Below are positions 27,460-36,019 of a stretch of DNA of 64,000 nt, piece after piece. The stretch lies in contig CAYVRT010000002.1 in assembly GCA_964453115.1 (NCBI GenBank), positions 124,001-188,000 of the forward strand, written 5' to 3'. The DNA comes from JAIWNK01 sp964453115. Its GTDB lineage: Bacteria > Chloroflexota > Anaerolineae > Anaerolineales > Anaerolineaceae. The notes beneath the pieces were generated by a model that was not told the DNA's origin, searched no databases, and worked only from the letters and a program-made list of their open reading frames with translations. Position numbers and translations under genes: made by a program. Positions within the stretch are counted from its first letter, which is position 1. The number at the start of each line of letters is the position of its first letter.

Positions 27460-28195
27460 ATGCATCCGCCAAATCCACTGGCATCCCATGTCCTGCACCG
27501 GCAATTTTCACATGGCGGACATTCATCACACCTTGCAACAATTGCCCCTGAAGTTCTGTCGGCACTGTGCGATCCGCCAAGCCACTCATCACAAAAACAG
27601 GCATTTTCAATTGACACAAACGCGGCAAAGAATTGAACAAAATCAGTTCCCGCATGGCCTGCCGATATACCGTACGGTCAACCGCCAAAATCTTCTCTAC
27701 CACTTGCCGACGCAGTTCATCCTGGTTCGGATGAGGAAACACACGTCTTGCAACCATTTCTGCCTGTGCCTGTGGCCCCAAAATCATCGCCAGTACCCCG
27801 CGCCGCAAAAAATACCACCACACACCCAGGCTGCGTGGGCGTAACCTGGCAAAGGTATTCACCAACACCAAACACTGCACCTGTTCAGGAAAATCGAGCG
27901 CCCATTCCTGCGCCAAAACCCCACCCATTGAAATCCCCACCAGCGCAAAAGGCACACCCACCATCTGCCCAGCCCATTCCGACATCTGCTGAACGACTGT
28001 GTGCACCCGCCAAACAGGTTCCCGCAAAACTGAACGCCCAAACCCCGGCACATCCAGCGCCAAAGGTCTCAATCCAGCAAATGCCAAAGCATCCATCTGC
28101 ATTTGCCACATTCCTGCATCAGCCCCCAATCCATGTAACAGAATCACAGGGCTACCCTGCCGACAAGGATCTATAAAAAACAAGTCCGCCATCAT
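27422..28195 (-). CDS. Alpha/beta-hydrolase fold protein
   Basis: 257 residues. Oxyanion segment VILLHGLGADAGMW, nucleophile elbow GISMGG (Ser in the middle), acid in MSGLADRTVP and His in GAGHGMPVD give a full catalytic triad. No signal peptide, so cytoplasmic; the substrate (ester, lactone or haloalkane-type) cannot be read from the sequence. Two adjacent ATG codons begin it. The last 38 bases overlap the 3' end of the DUF255 gene on the other strand. Divergent from murA. Confidence 0.88.
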   Translation of the reverse strand: MMADLFFIDPCRQGSPVILLHGLGADAGMWQMQMDALAFAGLRPLALDVPGFGRSVLREPVWRVHTVVQQMSEWAGQMVGVPFALVGISMGGVLAQEWALDFPEQVQCLVLVNTFARLRPRSLGVWWYFLRRGVLAMILGPQAQAEMVARRVFPHPNQDELRRQVVEKILAVDRTVYRQAMRELILFNSLPRLCQLKMPVFVMSGLADRTVPTELQGQLLQGVMNVRHVKIAGAGHGMPVDLADAFNHELVDFLHSV

Positions 28196-28222
28196 TCACC
28201 TCATCAACTCTTAGGTTATAAT
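28195..28222 (+). promoter_or_regulatory. Promoter of murA
   Basis: TTCACC (28195-28200), 16-base spacer, TATAAT (28217-28222). AAAGGAG before the ATG at 28260 gives a leader of about 30 bases. Confidence 0.6.
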
Positions 28223-28259
28223 ACTACAAAACCCTGGCATTCAGACCAAAGGAGAAACC

Positions 28260-29543
28260 ATGGAAAAATTTATCATCGAAGGTGGCATACCGTTGCATGG
28301 TGATGTCACTCCTGCCGGCAACAAAAACGCTGTTTTACCCCTTCTGGCAGCCTGTCTATTAACCGATGAACCCATCCTCCTCCACAACGTTCCCAATATT
28401 CTTGATGTTCGCAATATGCGCGCCTTGCTGCAAAGTCTGGGCGTTGAATTCACCCCTGTCGGCGAATCAAGCTGGCGCATTCAGGCCCAGCAGGTACGCC
28501 CTGCTGATCTCGACCCGGATTTATGTCGAAAAATTCGCGCATCTATCCTCCTGGCCGGACCAATGACAGCCCGATCTGGCGAACTGCACCTGCCCCCCCC
28601 TGGAGGAGATGTAATTGGCCGCCGTCGCGTTGATACACACCTGCTCGCTCTGCGAAAGCTTGGCGCTCAAGCAATCTATGATCGCAATTTCAATTTCTCT
28701 GCCCCACACGGCCTCACCGCCGCAGACATCCTGCTTGACGAAGCCAGTGTTACAGGCACCGAAAACGCAATCATGGCTGCCACATTGGCACGCGGCACCA
28801 CCATTCTGCGAAACGCCGCCTCCGAACCTCACATTCAGGAACTCTGTCATTTCCTCAACCTGCTTGGAGCCCAAATCGAAAACATCGGCTCAAACACCTT
28901 ACATATCACTGGCGTTCCTCATCTGCATGGTGGAGAATACACAGTTGGGCCAGATTATCTCGAAGTAGTCAGTTTCATCGGGGCAGCTGTCATGACGCAC
29001 GGCTCAATCCGTATTCGCAACGCTGGGCCACAATATCTTGATATGGTTCAGTTGGTCATGGAACGTATGGGGGTTGAATGGCAAGTTGAGGGTCAGGATA
29101 TTCTTGTCCCATCCAAACAGCGCATGGAAATTGAACCCGACCTGGGCGGTGCCATTCCGGAAATTAAAGTCATGCCCTGGCCTGGCTTCCCTTCCGATCT
29201 GGTCAGTATTGCGGTTGTCATCGCCACCCAATCGCGCGGCTCCATGCTCTTCCATGACTGGATGTACCCCAGTCGTATGTTCTTCACCGACAAACTGGTC
29301 GGCATGGGTGCACAAATTGTATTGTGCGACCCCCATCGTGTAATCATCCAGGGGCCAACGCAGCTCTTTGGTGAAAAGATGGAAAGCCCCGACATTCGCG
29401 CTGGCATGGCGCTCGTCTTGGCGGCACTTTCTGCCCAAGGGCGATCCGTTATCCGAAACATTGGCCAAATTGATCGAGGCTATGAAAAAGTCGAGCAAAA
29501 ACTAGCCGCCCTTGGTGCCAAAATTCAGCGTGAAACAGAGTAA
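28260..29543 (+). CDS. murA: UDP-N-acetylglucosamine 1-carboxyvinyltransferase
   Basis: 427 residues. MurA adds enolpyruvate from PEP to UDP-GlcNAc, the first committed step of peptidoglycan synthesis, in the cytoplasm. EPSP-synthase fold markers are present: GNKNA with the PEP-binding Lys22, LDVRNM, GLTAADI, PSDLVS (UDP-GlcNAc-binding Asp) and QIDRGYEKVEQKL. The loop normally carrying the catalytic Cys (PGGCAIG) reads PGGDVIG with Asp117 (28608-28610). The same Cys-to-Asp change occurs in mycobacterial and chlamydial MurA and makes them insensitive to fosfomycin. Own promoter; strong terminator follows. Confidence 0.93.
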   Translation: MEKFIIEGGIPLHGDVTPAGNKNAVLPLLAACLLTDEPILLHNVPNILDVRNMRALLQSLGVEFTPVGESSWRIQAQQVRPADLDPDLCRKIRASILLAGPMTARSGELHLPPPGGDVIGRRRVDTHLLALRKLGAQAIYDRNFNFSAPHGLTAADILLDEASVTGTENAIMAATLARGTTILRNAASEPHIQELCHFLNLLGAQIENIGSNTLHITGVPHLHGGEYTVGPDYLEVVSFIGAAVMTHGSIRIRNAGPQYLDMVQLVMERMGVEWQVEGQDILVPSKQRMEIEPDLGGAIPEIKVMPWPGFPSDLVSIAVVIATQSRGSMLFHDWMYPSRMFFTDKLVGMGAQIVLCDPHRVIIQGPTQLFGEKMESPDIRAGMALVLAALSAQGRSVIRNIGQIDRGYEKVEQKLAALGAKIQRETE

Positions 29544-29559
29544 TCCAGAATTGGAAAAC

Positions 29560-29591
29560 AACGAGCCGGGCAGTCATCATCCCGGCTCGTT
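29560..29591. terminator. Bidirectional terminator between murA and trxA
   Basis: Perfect 11-bp stem, AACGAGCCGGG (29560-29570) with CCCGGCTCGTT (29581-29591), 10-base loop, then ATCATTTC. It lies between the convergent stops at 29543 and 29613. Confidence 0.85.
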
Positions 29592-29612
29592 ATCATTTCA
29601 CCTACAACAAAA

Positions 29613-29975
29613 CTAACTGGCTTTCTGATCCAAAGAAGCCACAAAATCGAGAAATTGCTGCACCACATCACGCAGCGCGGGCTCTGGCAAAGCCCCAACC
29701 TGTTCATGCACAACCTTACCATTGGCAACAAACAACATCGTTGGAATGCCTTGCACGCCAAACCGCCCGGCCCATTCCTGATTCTCATCCGTATTCACCT
29801 TCGCTACTACCAGTTTGCCAGCATACTCCTTAGCGACTTTATCCAGAATCGGTGCCACCATTCGACAAGGCCCACACCAGGGTGCCCAAAAATCAACGAT
29901 TACAGGCAAAGCTGATTTTAAAACTGTTTGTTCAAATGTTGCATCAGTTACGTGAAGTGGCTCATTAAAAGTCAT
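29613..29975 (-). CDS. trxA: Thioredoxin
   Basis: 120 residues with the canonical active site WAPWCGPC, the cis-proline loop VQGIPTML and the KVNTDENQ segment. Reduces disulfides of cytoplasmic proteins with electrons from thioredoxin reductase (not in this window). Single-gene unit: GGAG lies 9 bases before ATG 29975 and a promoter is found at 30031-30003. No fusion or signal peptide. Confidence 0.95.
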   Translation of the reverse strand: MTFNEPLHVTDATFEQTVLKSALPVIVDFWAPWCGPCRMVAPILDKVAKEYAGKLVVAKVNTDENQEWAGRFGVQGIPTMLFVANGKVVHEQVGALPEPALRDVVQQFLDFVASLDQKAS

Positions 29976-30002
29976 TGTCTCATACTCCTCAAAAAAAGTT
30001 TA

Positions 30003-30031
30003 CAGATAACTTAGATGCGCACGAGCGTCAA
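30003..30031 (-). promoter_or_regulatory. Promoter of trxA
   Basis: Minus strand: TTGACG (30031-30026), 17-base spacer, TATCTG (30008-30003). The -35 box begins 4 bases after the upstream response-regulator stop. Confidence 0.5.
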
Positions 30032-30034
30032 AAG

Positions 30035-30769
30035 TTACACCTCGCGCCCCTCATCCTTCTTGCGAAAATCAACAAAGCGATAGCCAACCCCGCGCTCCGT
30101 CAAAATATATTTTGGGTTAGCCGGGTCTTTTTCCAGTTTCTGACGCAAATAATTTACATACAAACGCACATACTGCGCCTCATCGCGATACTCATACCCC
30201 CAAACCCGTGTCAGCAATTGATCATATGTTAATACCCAGCCGGCCTTTTGCATCAAATGGTATAAAAGACGATATTCTGTCGGGCGCAGTTTCACCAACT
30301 GCCCCTCGAGCCAAACCTCTCGCCTTCCAAAATCCACTCGCAGCCGCTCATCCACTTCAATCACCTCCGTCGAAGCTGTCCCCGCCGCCATTTCGCTTCG
30401 ACGCAACACAGCCCGCACGCGGCTAACCAGTTCACGCGGGCTAAATGGTTTGGTTACATAATCATCAGCTCCCAATTCCAATCCCCGCACACGATCCTCT
30501 TCTTCCCCCTTTGCCGTCAGCATAATAACCGGTACTGTGCTAATCTCTCGAATCATCTTCAGCACATCAAAACCATCCACATCCGGCATCATCACATCCA
30601 AAACCACCACATCTGGCAAGTGATCACGCAGCGCCTGCATCGCCTTCATTCCACGGTAAGCTTCCACTACCCGAAAGCCATCATGTTCCAGATTGAGGCG
30701 AATAAAGCGCGCCATGCGCTCTTCATCATCCACAACCAAAATTAAGCGGTTCTTAAAAGACTCGTCCAT
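30035..30769 (-). CDS. OmpR/PhoB-family response regulator (orphan)
   Basis: 244 residues from ATG 30769. Receiver domain: acidic pair DDE, phospho-acceptor Asp58 in VVVLDVMMPD, Thr in MLTAKG, Lys in YVTKPFSPREL. C-terminal winged helix: RPTEYRLLYHLMQKAG, VRLYVNYLRQKLEKDP, ERGVGYRF. No histidine kinase is adjacent; it is the last gene of the Ser/Thr-kinase operon, 4 bases after the stop of the small upstream gene. Its receiver might be linked to that kinase pathway or to a distant histidine kinase. The longer frame (start 30814) overlaps the upstream gene and is rejected. Confidence 0.9.
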   Translation of the reverse strand: MDESFKNRLILVVDDEERMARFIRLNLEHDGFRVVEAYRGMKAMQALRDHLPDVVVLDVMMPDVDGFDVLKMIREISTVPVIMLTAKGEEEDRVRGLELGADDYVTKPFSPRELVSRVRAVLRRSEMAAGTASTEVIEVDERLRVDFGRREVWLEGQLVKLRPTEYRLLYHLMQKAGWVLTYDQLLTRVWGYEYRDEAQYVRLYVNYLRQKLEKDPANPKYILTERGVGYRFVDFRKKDEGREV

Positions 30770-30773
30770 TCCA

Positions 30774-31013
30774 TCACTCGCGAATGAAGGAAATGATTTC
30801 CTCTTCCTGTTCACTTGGCATAATCTCGATAAAATTCATCCGCGAAATAGGCCACACCACTGTTGTCACACTTGCCTCCAGATAATGCAGGTCCTTCCCG
30901 TCCTTCCGACGCGGATTTTTAATAACCACCAACAAGTCACCTGGCGACGGCAGTTGATCTACTTCTCCCAAAACGGGGTCTTCATTTTGAATGTGCAAAA
31001 GAACAGTTGGCAT
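30774..31013 (-). CDS. Small conserved-looking protein of unknown function
   Basis: 79 residues from ATG 31013 (MPTVLLHIQNEDPVLGEV), with AGAGG 5 bases upstream; the in-frame GTG at 31019 would overlap that site. Soluble, mixed composition, containing SPGDLLVVIKNPRRKDGKDL and SVTTVVWPISRMNFIEIMP. Sits between the FHA gene (stop at 31022) and the response regulator with only 4-8 bases on either side, so it is a true operon member. I do not recognise the family. Confidence 0.7.
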   Translation of the reverse strand: MPTVLLHIQNEDPVLGEVDQLPSPGDLLVVIKNPRRKDGKDLHYLEASVTTVVWPISRMNFIEIMPSEQEEEIISFIRE

Positions 31014-31021
31014 AGTCACCT

Positions 31022-31543
31022 CTAGTAATGAATCAAAATCTGAATCTTAAACTTACCTAACGAAATAATATCTCCATGGCTAAGGGGGTAATCCACATGA
31101 GGCACAATCTTTTGCCCATTCACCCGAGTTCCATTTGAAGACCCCAAATCAAAAACAGATACCCGATTTTGCGAGATACGCAACGAAGCATGCAAGCGCG
31201 AAACACCCTGCGAATAGGCATCTTGCTGTGAGAGATCCACATCCGGAACGATGGGCTGTCCATCCGTCACACGGCCAATGGTATACTCGCTTCTCCCCGC
31301 CAAGTGAATGATCTTGCCGCTCTCCATCAGGTGCAACGAGACCACTGCATCAGCCCCCGAAGAAGGCACGGTGGTCGGTGTCTCCTGCACGCTTTGCGAC
31401 AATGAAATGTCTAAAGCATCTGATGGCGTGCGATTAATAGACTGTGTCGTTAAGTGCTCAACCGAAATCAATTGAGCCCCGCACTCGCTGCAAAACAACG
31501 CGCCGGGTAATTCCTGGTGATGACAATTTGGACATAGAATCAT
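31022..31543 (-). CDS. Zinc-ribbon plus FHA-domain protein
   Basis: 173 residues. N-terminal double-Cys zinc ribbon (CPNCHHQELPGALFCSECGAQL), a Ser/Thr-rich linker, then an FHA domain at about 75-173 with the phosphothreonine-binding signatures YTIGR, GVSRLHASL and LGSSNGTRVNG. FHA domains read phosphothreonine, so it is a likely substrate or reader for the Ser/Thr kinase of the same operon. ATGA overlap with the upstream J-domain/VWA gene couples translation. Confidence 0.88.
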   Translation of the reverse strand: MILCPNCHHQELPGALFCSECGAQLISVEHLTTQSINRTPSDALDISLSQSVQETPTTVPSSGADAVVSLHLMESGKIIHLAGRSEYTIGRVTDGQPIVPDVDLSQQDAYSQGVSRLHASLRISQNRVSVFDLGSSNGTRVNGQKIVPHVDYPLSHGDIISLGKFKIQILIHY

Positions 31544-33009
31544 CGTCTCTGCTCCGGACTTGGCAACAATAGCAAACCACGGGTTCCGTACTTGATTCGC
31601 TTGTCGCCCTCTTCACTAAAATGCTGAGTTTGTTGGATATGTTCCGCTTCCATCAGAACTGTATGCGCCAGTTCGCGCTCTCCTTTAGCCAGAAGATGTG
31701 TTGCAAGGTGATGCAAATGTCGCGTCGCCTGAGTCAAATTACCTCTGCCAACTTCGATGCGCGCCTTCTCTTGAATTCGGTACAAAGTCAACCGTGACAT
31801 CGCATCCACAATCGGACGCGGCGGGGTTTCCCGCTCAAAATTGACTTGCACCGAGCGTTTCAAATCAAACAAAATTCTCGTCTTTGAAATCGTCATCGTT
31901 GGCACGTCCATCCGCACCGCGCCATTTGCCAGTTCAACCACTGTTTTTCCTGGCGGAAGGGATGGCACCAAGAATTCAAGCAAAATACTCAGGTTCTTCC
32001 CATGATGAAGATTTCCCAATGGGACAGGCGATTCCAAAGGCAAGGGAGCAATATCCGGTCGCACCCGAAACGCTCCTTGCAACGTCACATCTTCTGAAAC
32101 CTGATAATGAAATTGCAGGCCACGTGCATACAAGACCTCAATCGCATTCAGCTTTTGCTCCACAAAAAGCTGCAAATCCTTATTTGAGGTAACAAATGTT
32201 GTTGTCCCACCAGAAGTCGAGGTAATCTGATCCAAAAAGACATCATTCCATTCATGTCCAATGCCTAACACATGAATCAAGATGCCCTCATCCGCCGCAT
32301 CTCTTGCCAACGCCAGCGTCGGCCCCTCATCTCCATATGTGTGTCCATCTGTCATGAAAACCATATATCGGCTCATCTTTGAATCGCAGCGCCGAAGCAA
32401 ATCTACCCCTAATTGCATCCCACGATAAATCTCTGTTGAGCCTCCAGGCTGCACACTCAGTAGCAGCGCTTCTACCCGTCCCAGGTTAGCAACCCGCGTT
32501 GGCGGGATCAACACCTCTGCGCGATCGCTAAATGTCACCAACGAAAACACATCCTGCGGGCGCAACTTTCCCAGCATCTGCAAGATATTCTCCCGCACCA
32601 TATCCAGGCGCTGCCCCTGCATTGAGGTCGAGCGGTCTAATACCACACACAAGCTAACCGGTGGAATGCGGGCCGGGTCAGGTTCAGCCGTACAGGTCAC
32701 ATCCAGCAAAACATAAAATAATTGCTGCTCATCCATCAAAGGGATTGCCGAACGACTGAACTTGGCACTTAAAGACACCGCAGCTCGAGCGCGAACTTGT
32801 GGCGGCAAACCAGAATCATATTCTGCGCGTCGGTGTTCGTGGCGTAAAATTTCATACGCCTGCTGAACATTCAAAAACACCTCTCTTGCCGCCGGGTCTG
32901 GGTTTGCATCGGGATGCAGACGTCGGGCAGCCTCAAAATAAGCCGACCGCACCTCTTCTGGGGTGGCATCAAAGGGTATTCCAAGAACGTTATAGTAGTC
33001 TGACCCCAT
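31540..33009 (-). CDS. J-domain and von Willebrand A domain fusion protein
   Basis: 489 residues. Residues 1-68 form a DnaJ J-domain (YYNVLGIPFDATPEEVRSAY, HPD at 32-34, AYEILRHEHRRAEYDSG). Residues 120-300 are a VWA domain with an intact metal-binding MIDAS: DRSTS at 125-129, a Thr/Ser in GGSTEIYRGM and FMTDGHTYGDEG. A beta-rich and helical C-terminal region follows. No signal peptide or membrane helix, so cytoplasmic. J-domain-VWA fusions are unusual; the HPD motif suggests DnaK is recruited to something held by the VWA domain. Confidence 0.88.
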   Translation of the reverse strand: MGSDYYNVLGIPFDATPEEVRSAYFEAARRLHPDANPDPAAREVFLNVQQAYEILRHEHRRAEYDSGLPPQVRARAAVSLSAKFSRSAIPLMDEQQLFYVLLDVTCTAEPDPARIPPVSLCVVLDRSTSMQGQRLDMVRENILQMLGKLRPQDVFSLVTFSDRAEVLIPPTRVANLGRVEALLLSVQPGGSTEIYRGMQLGVDLLRRCDSKMSRYMVFMTDGHTYGDEGPTLALARDAADEGILIHVLGIGHEWNDVFLDQITSTSGGTTTFVTSNKDLQLFVEQKLNAIEVLYARGLQFHYQVSEDVTLQGAFRVRPDIAPLPLESPVPLGNLHHGKNLSILLEFLVPSLPPGKTVVELANGAVRMDVPTMTISKTRILFDLKRSVQVNFERETPPRPIVDAMSRLTLYRIQEKARIEVGRGNLTQATRHLHHLATHLLAKGERELAHTVLMEAEHIQQTQHFSEEGDKRIKYGTRGLLLLPSPEQRR

Positions 33010-33029
33010 AATCCTTTCTACCTGTCTTC

Positions 33030-33956
33030 CTACAAGTATTGAACCAGAATAACACTGATATTATCTGGGCCGCCCGCTGCATTGGCTGCCTCAACCAATT
33101 GATGGCAGGCAATGGAAGGATTCGGCGCATCATGAATTATCTTAAACATTTGCGAATCTGGCACTACCCCCCATAAACCATCGCTGCACACCATAATATA
33201 TCCAGGATGCGGCAGTTGTCGTGTCTCAACATCAGGCCGCAATGGCTCCGCCTGCCCCAAAGCCCGATACAACACATTCCGATTAGGGTGTACCGCCGCC
33301 TCCGCCTCGGTAATCTGCCCCATCTCCACCAAACGGCGTACCAAAGAATGATCCTGTGTCACTGGGCGCATTCGTCCATCGGGATAAATAAAATAGGCCC
33401 GGCTATCTCCCACATGAGCAATCGTCACCTGCTCGCCCAAAATCAACACCGTCGTCAATGTCGTTCCACCGCCCGGCGCCCGGCGCATCACCACTTGTTG
33501 TGCCTGCTTAACGCCCTGCTCCATAATCTCTTGTAAACTTTCTCCGCCCGATTCCGACTCCGGAGCGAGGAACGGCAAATACAATTTTTGCAACAAGTAA
33601 TTTGACATGGCCTTCGCAGCAAGTCGGCTGGCAATTTCGCCATATTCATGTCCACCCATTCCATCCGCAATCACAAACACACCAAATGGAATATCACTTA
33701 GCCCATCTGCAAACATCGCATGAAACGTGTAGAGTGTATCCTCATTGTGATCGCGCTGTTTTCCAACCGATTGCGCACTGCCCACCAACAGTTGAGCCGG
33801 ACGCAAATCAAGATGCTGCTCCTCGTGTTCTGCATCCAAATGCTCTTCCAATAAAGGCGCTGTCTTAACATCCACATGCCCACTGACACCCTCAGGGGGT
33901 GTCTCCACCTTCACCTCATCCTTTTTGCCAAAAAGTCTCTTCAAAAATTCGAACAC
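33030..33956 (-). CDS. PP2C-family Ser/Thr protein phosphatase
   Basis: 308 residues. After a 60-residue acidic extension starting MFEFLKRLFGKKDEV, all PP2C motifs appear: GKQRDHNEDT, VIADGMGGHEYGE, GTTLTTV, IAHVGDSRAYF, HSLVRRLVEMG, VCSDGLWG and GPDNISVILVQ. The metal-binding Asp residues are in place, so it should be active and manganese or magnesium dependent. It would dephosphorylate targets of the kinase encoded just upstream (stop-to-start gap 22 bases). Confidence 0.93.
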   Translation of the reverse strand: MFEFLKRLFGKKDEVKVETPPEGVSGHVDVKTAPLLEEHLDAEHEEQHLDLRPAQLLVGSAQSVGKQRDHNEDTLYTFHAMFADGLSDIPFGVFVIADGMGGHEYGEIASRLAAKAMSNYLLQKLYLPFLAPESESGGESLQEIMEQGVKQAQQVVMRRAPGGGTTLTTVLILGEQVTIAHVGDSRAYFIYPDGRMRPVTQDHSLVRRLVEMGQITEAEAAVHPNRNVLYRALGQAEPLRPDVETRQLPHPGYIMVCSDGLWGVVPDSQMFKIIHDAPNPSIACHQLVEAANAAGGPDNISVILVQYL

Positions 33957-33978
33957 TGTCTACCTCAATATCGCAGGA

Positions 33979-35820
33979 TTATGTCAGAAGAGCATACATC
34001 AAATGATCTGCTGAGCCAATATACAACACATTATTCAAAAGTAACGGCGCAGATGTAATTGGGCCACCAGTTGTAAACTTCCAGCGCAAACGCCCATTCT
34101 TCATCTCCAGTGCATAGATGTTACCATCTGCCGAACCGCAATACACAACATCATTATACACGATTGGTGACCCACTGACTTGGTGACTGGTCTTAAAATG
34201 CCAGTTTTCCTTGGCACTATTTGCATCAATTGAGTAAATATTGCCATCTGCCGAACCAACATAAACAGAATTTTCGTGCCGATATGGGGAAGAGACCGAT
34301 CCCTTATTCATTCGGAAACGCCAAACCATCCAGCCGGATCGAGCATCCAGCGCGTACACAGCCCCATCCAATGCACTAAGATACACCACACCATCTGCCA
34401 GGCATGGTGCAGCTGTTACTGCCCGTTTTGCCCGATACCGCCAACGAATCTGCCCGCGAAAATCCACGCACAAAAACTCGCCGCTTTCACTACCACAATA
34501 AACACTATCGTTTGAAGTCACCGGTGAAGACCGAATCGCATCCCCTACATCCACACGCCAGACCTGCTTTCCCGAAATCATATTTAAGGCATACAAATAA
34601 CCATCGTCTGACCCAAAAAAGATATGTCCTTCTGTTACGCGCGGCGAACAACGGATGGGCTTTTGTGCATTGAACTTCCACAACAAACGTCCACTGCGCT
34701 GTGAAATTGCATATAGATTCCCATCCTCCGATCCAAAAAAGATTGTTTGGTCAGCAATCGCTGGCCGGCTCACAACCCCGCCCTCTGTCGGGTATTTCCA
34801 CAAAAATTTCCCATCCGCAGCATTCAAGGCATACAAATTATTATCATACGCCCCTACATACAAAACGCCGCCATCATGCGTCGGCGTACAACGAATCTCA
34901 TCTTCACATTTGAAAGTCCACAATGGTTTCACCGTCTGCTCACGCTCTACAGCCGGCAACGACATGCGCGACAAGGCCCCCGTCTTACGAGCCACCGTCA
35001 TCAACGCCTCTTTCATTGCCTCAGCCGATTGAAAACGATCGGCCGGGTCATATTGAAGCGCCGTATTAATCACCACCTCAAACTCAGGCGAAACACCAGG
35101 ATTCACCTGACGAATGGGACGCTCAGCAAAAGAGAAAGGAGCTTCCAGACGCGGGTCGCGCCGGGTTAACAAATGATGCAATGTTGCCCCCAAAGCATAA
35201 ATATCCACCAATGGTGACCCCTCGCCCCGATACTGCTCTGGCGGTGAATAGCCCTCCGTTCCAATCATCGTACCTTTCTGTCCCACCCGAAATGCCTTTG
35301 CAATTCCAAAATCCACCAGAACAATATTACCCCGCGTATTCACCATCACGTTCGATGGCTTCATATCCCGAAAAATAATCGGCTCTGGCTTGTGTGAATG
35401 CAAGTAAGACAAAACATCGCATAATTCCACAGCCCAGCCCAATACCTGCTCCTCAGGGAAAAATCGGTCCGTTTCACTAAGCATCGCTTCCAAATCTTTC
35501 CCATTCACAAATTCCAGCACCAAATAGGCCCGTTCATCATGCGAGAAATAATCGAAAATCTTAGGAATGGAAGGATGATTGAGCGCCACCAAAATATTGG
35601 CCTCACGCTCAAAGTTCTGGACAATCGTTTGCCTCACCAATGGATCAGGAGCAGAATTAATCATCTCCTTCACAGCAACCAATTTCACCACGTTGGGAAA
35701 ATGCAAATCGCGCGCACGATAAACCGAGCCCATCCCGCCAACACCAATCACATCCTGAATTAAATACCGCTCCACCAATACAGAACCTGGTTGGAGCTGC
35801 TTTGTTGGGCCTTTGCCCAT
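33979..35820 (-). CDS. Ser/Thr protein kinase with C-terminal eight-bladed PQQ-like beta-propeller
   Basis: 613 residues from ATG 35820. Kinase domain about 18-290: glycine loop GVGGMGSVYRA, Lys51 in VAVKEM, catalytic loop FRDMKPSNVM (F150-R151-D152, Phe replacing the usual His), DFG at 170-172, activation segment with GTEGYSPPEQYRGEG. From about 330 to the end, eight repeats of the form VYVGSADGNIYALD---G---WKF build a PQQ-type propeller. No membrane helix separates them, so the propeller is cytoplasmic and may bind a ligand or substrates. First gene of the signalling operon. Upstream in-frame TTG codons exist; start is uncertain. Confidence 0.88.
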   Translation of the reverse strand: MGKGPTKQLQPGSVLVERYLIQDVIGVGGMGSVYRARDLHFPNVVKLVAVKEMINSAPDPLVRQTIVQNFEREANILVALNHPSIPKIFDYFSHDERAYLVLEFVNGKDLEAMLSETDRFFPEEQVLGWAVELCDVLSYLHSHKPEPIIFRDMKPSNVMVNTRGNIVLVDFGIAKAFRVGQKGTMIGTEGYSPPEQYRGEGSPLVDIYALGATLHHLLTRRDPRLEAPFSFAERPIRQVNPGVSPEFEVVINTALQYDPADRFQSAEAMKEALMTVARKTGALSRMSLPAVEREQTVKPLWTFKCEDEIRCTPTHDGGVLYVGAYDNNLYALNAADGKFLWKYPTEGGVVSRPAIADQTIFFGSEDGNLYAISQRSGRLLWKFNAQKPIRCSPRVTEGHIFFGSDDGYLYALNMISGKQVWRVDVGDAIRSSPVTSNDSVYCGSESGEFLCVDFRGQIRWRYRAKRAVTAAPCLADGVVYLSALDGAVYALDARSGWMVWRFRMNKGSVSSPYRHENSVYVGSADGNIYSIDANSAKENWHFKTSHQVSGSPIVYNDVVYCGSADGNIYALEMKNGRLRWKFTTGGPITSAPLLLNNVLYIGSADHLMYALLT

Positions 35821-35962
35821 ATTCAGGTTTTGTGTAATCCGATGCGTATCCAGACCTGCCTCCCAAAGACAAAATCTTTCCCCCTCTCCACAGCCCAATA
35901 AAAAATAAAAACTTTTTAAAAACCCGAAAGCTGTCGAAAGAGAGATTTATCAGAATATTATC

Positions 35963-35990
35963 ATTATAACTTCAAATGTATTTTTTGCAA
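35963..35990 (-). promoter_or_regulatory. Promoter of kinase/phosphatase operon
   Basis: Minus strand: TTGCAA (35990-35985), 16-base spacer, TATAAT (35968-35963). It lies in the 199-base AT-rich gap between the GH1 stop (36020) and the kinase start. No terminator for the sugar operon is visible here, so read-through is possible. Confidence 0.65.
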
Positions 35991-36019
35991 TGTACATAGA
36001 CCGTCCAAATTGCCCCAAT

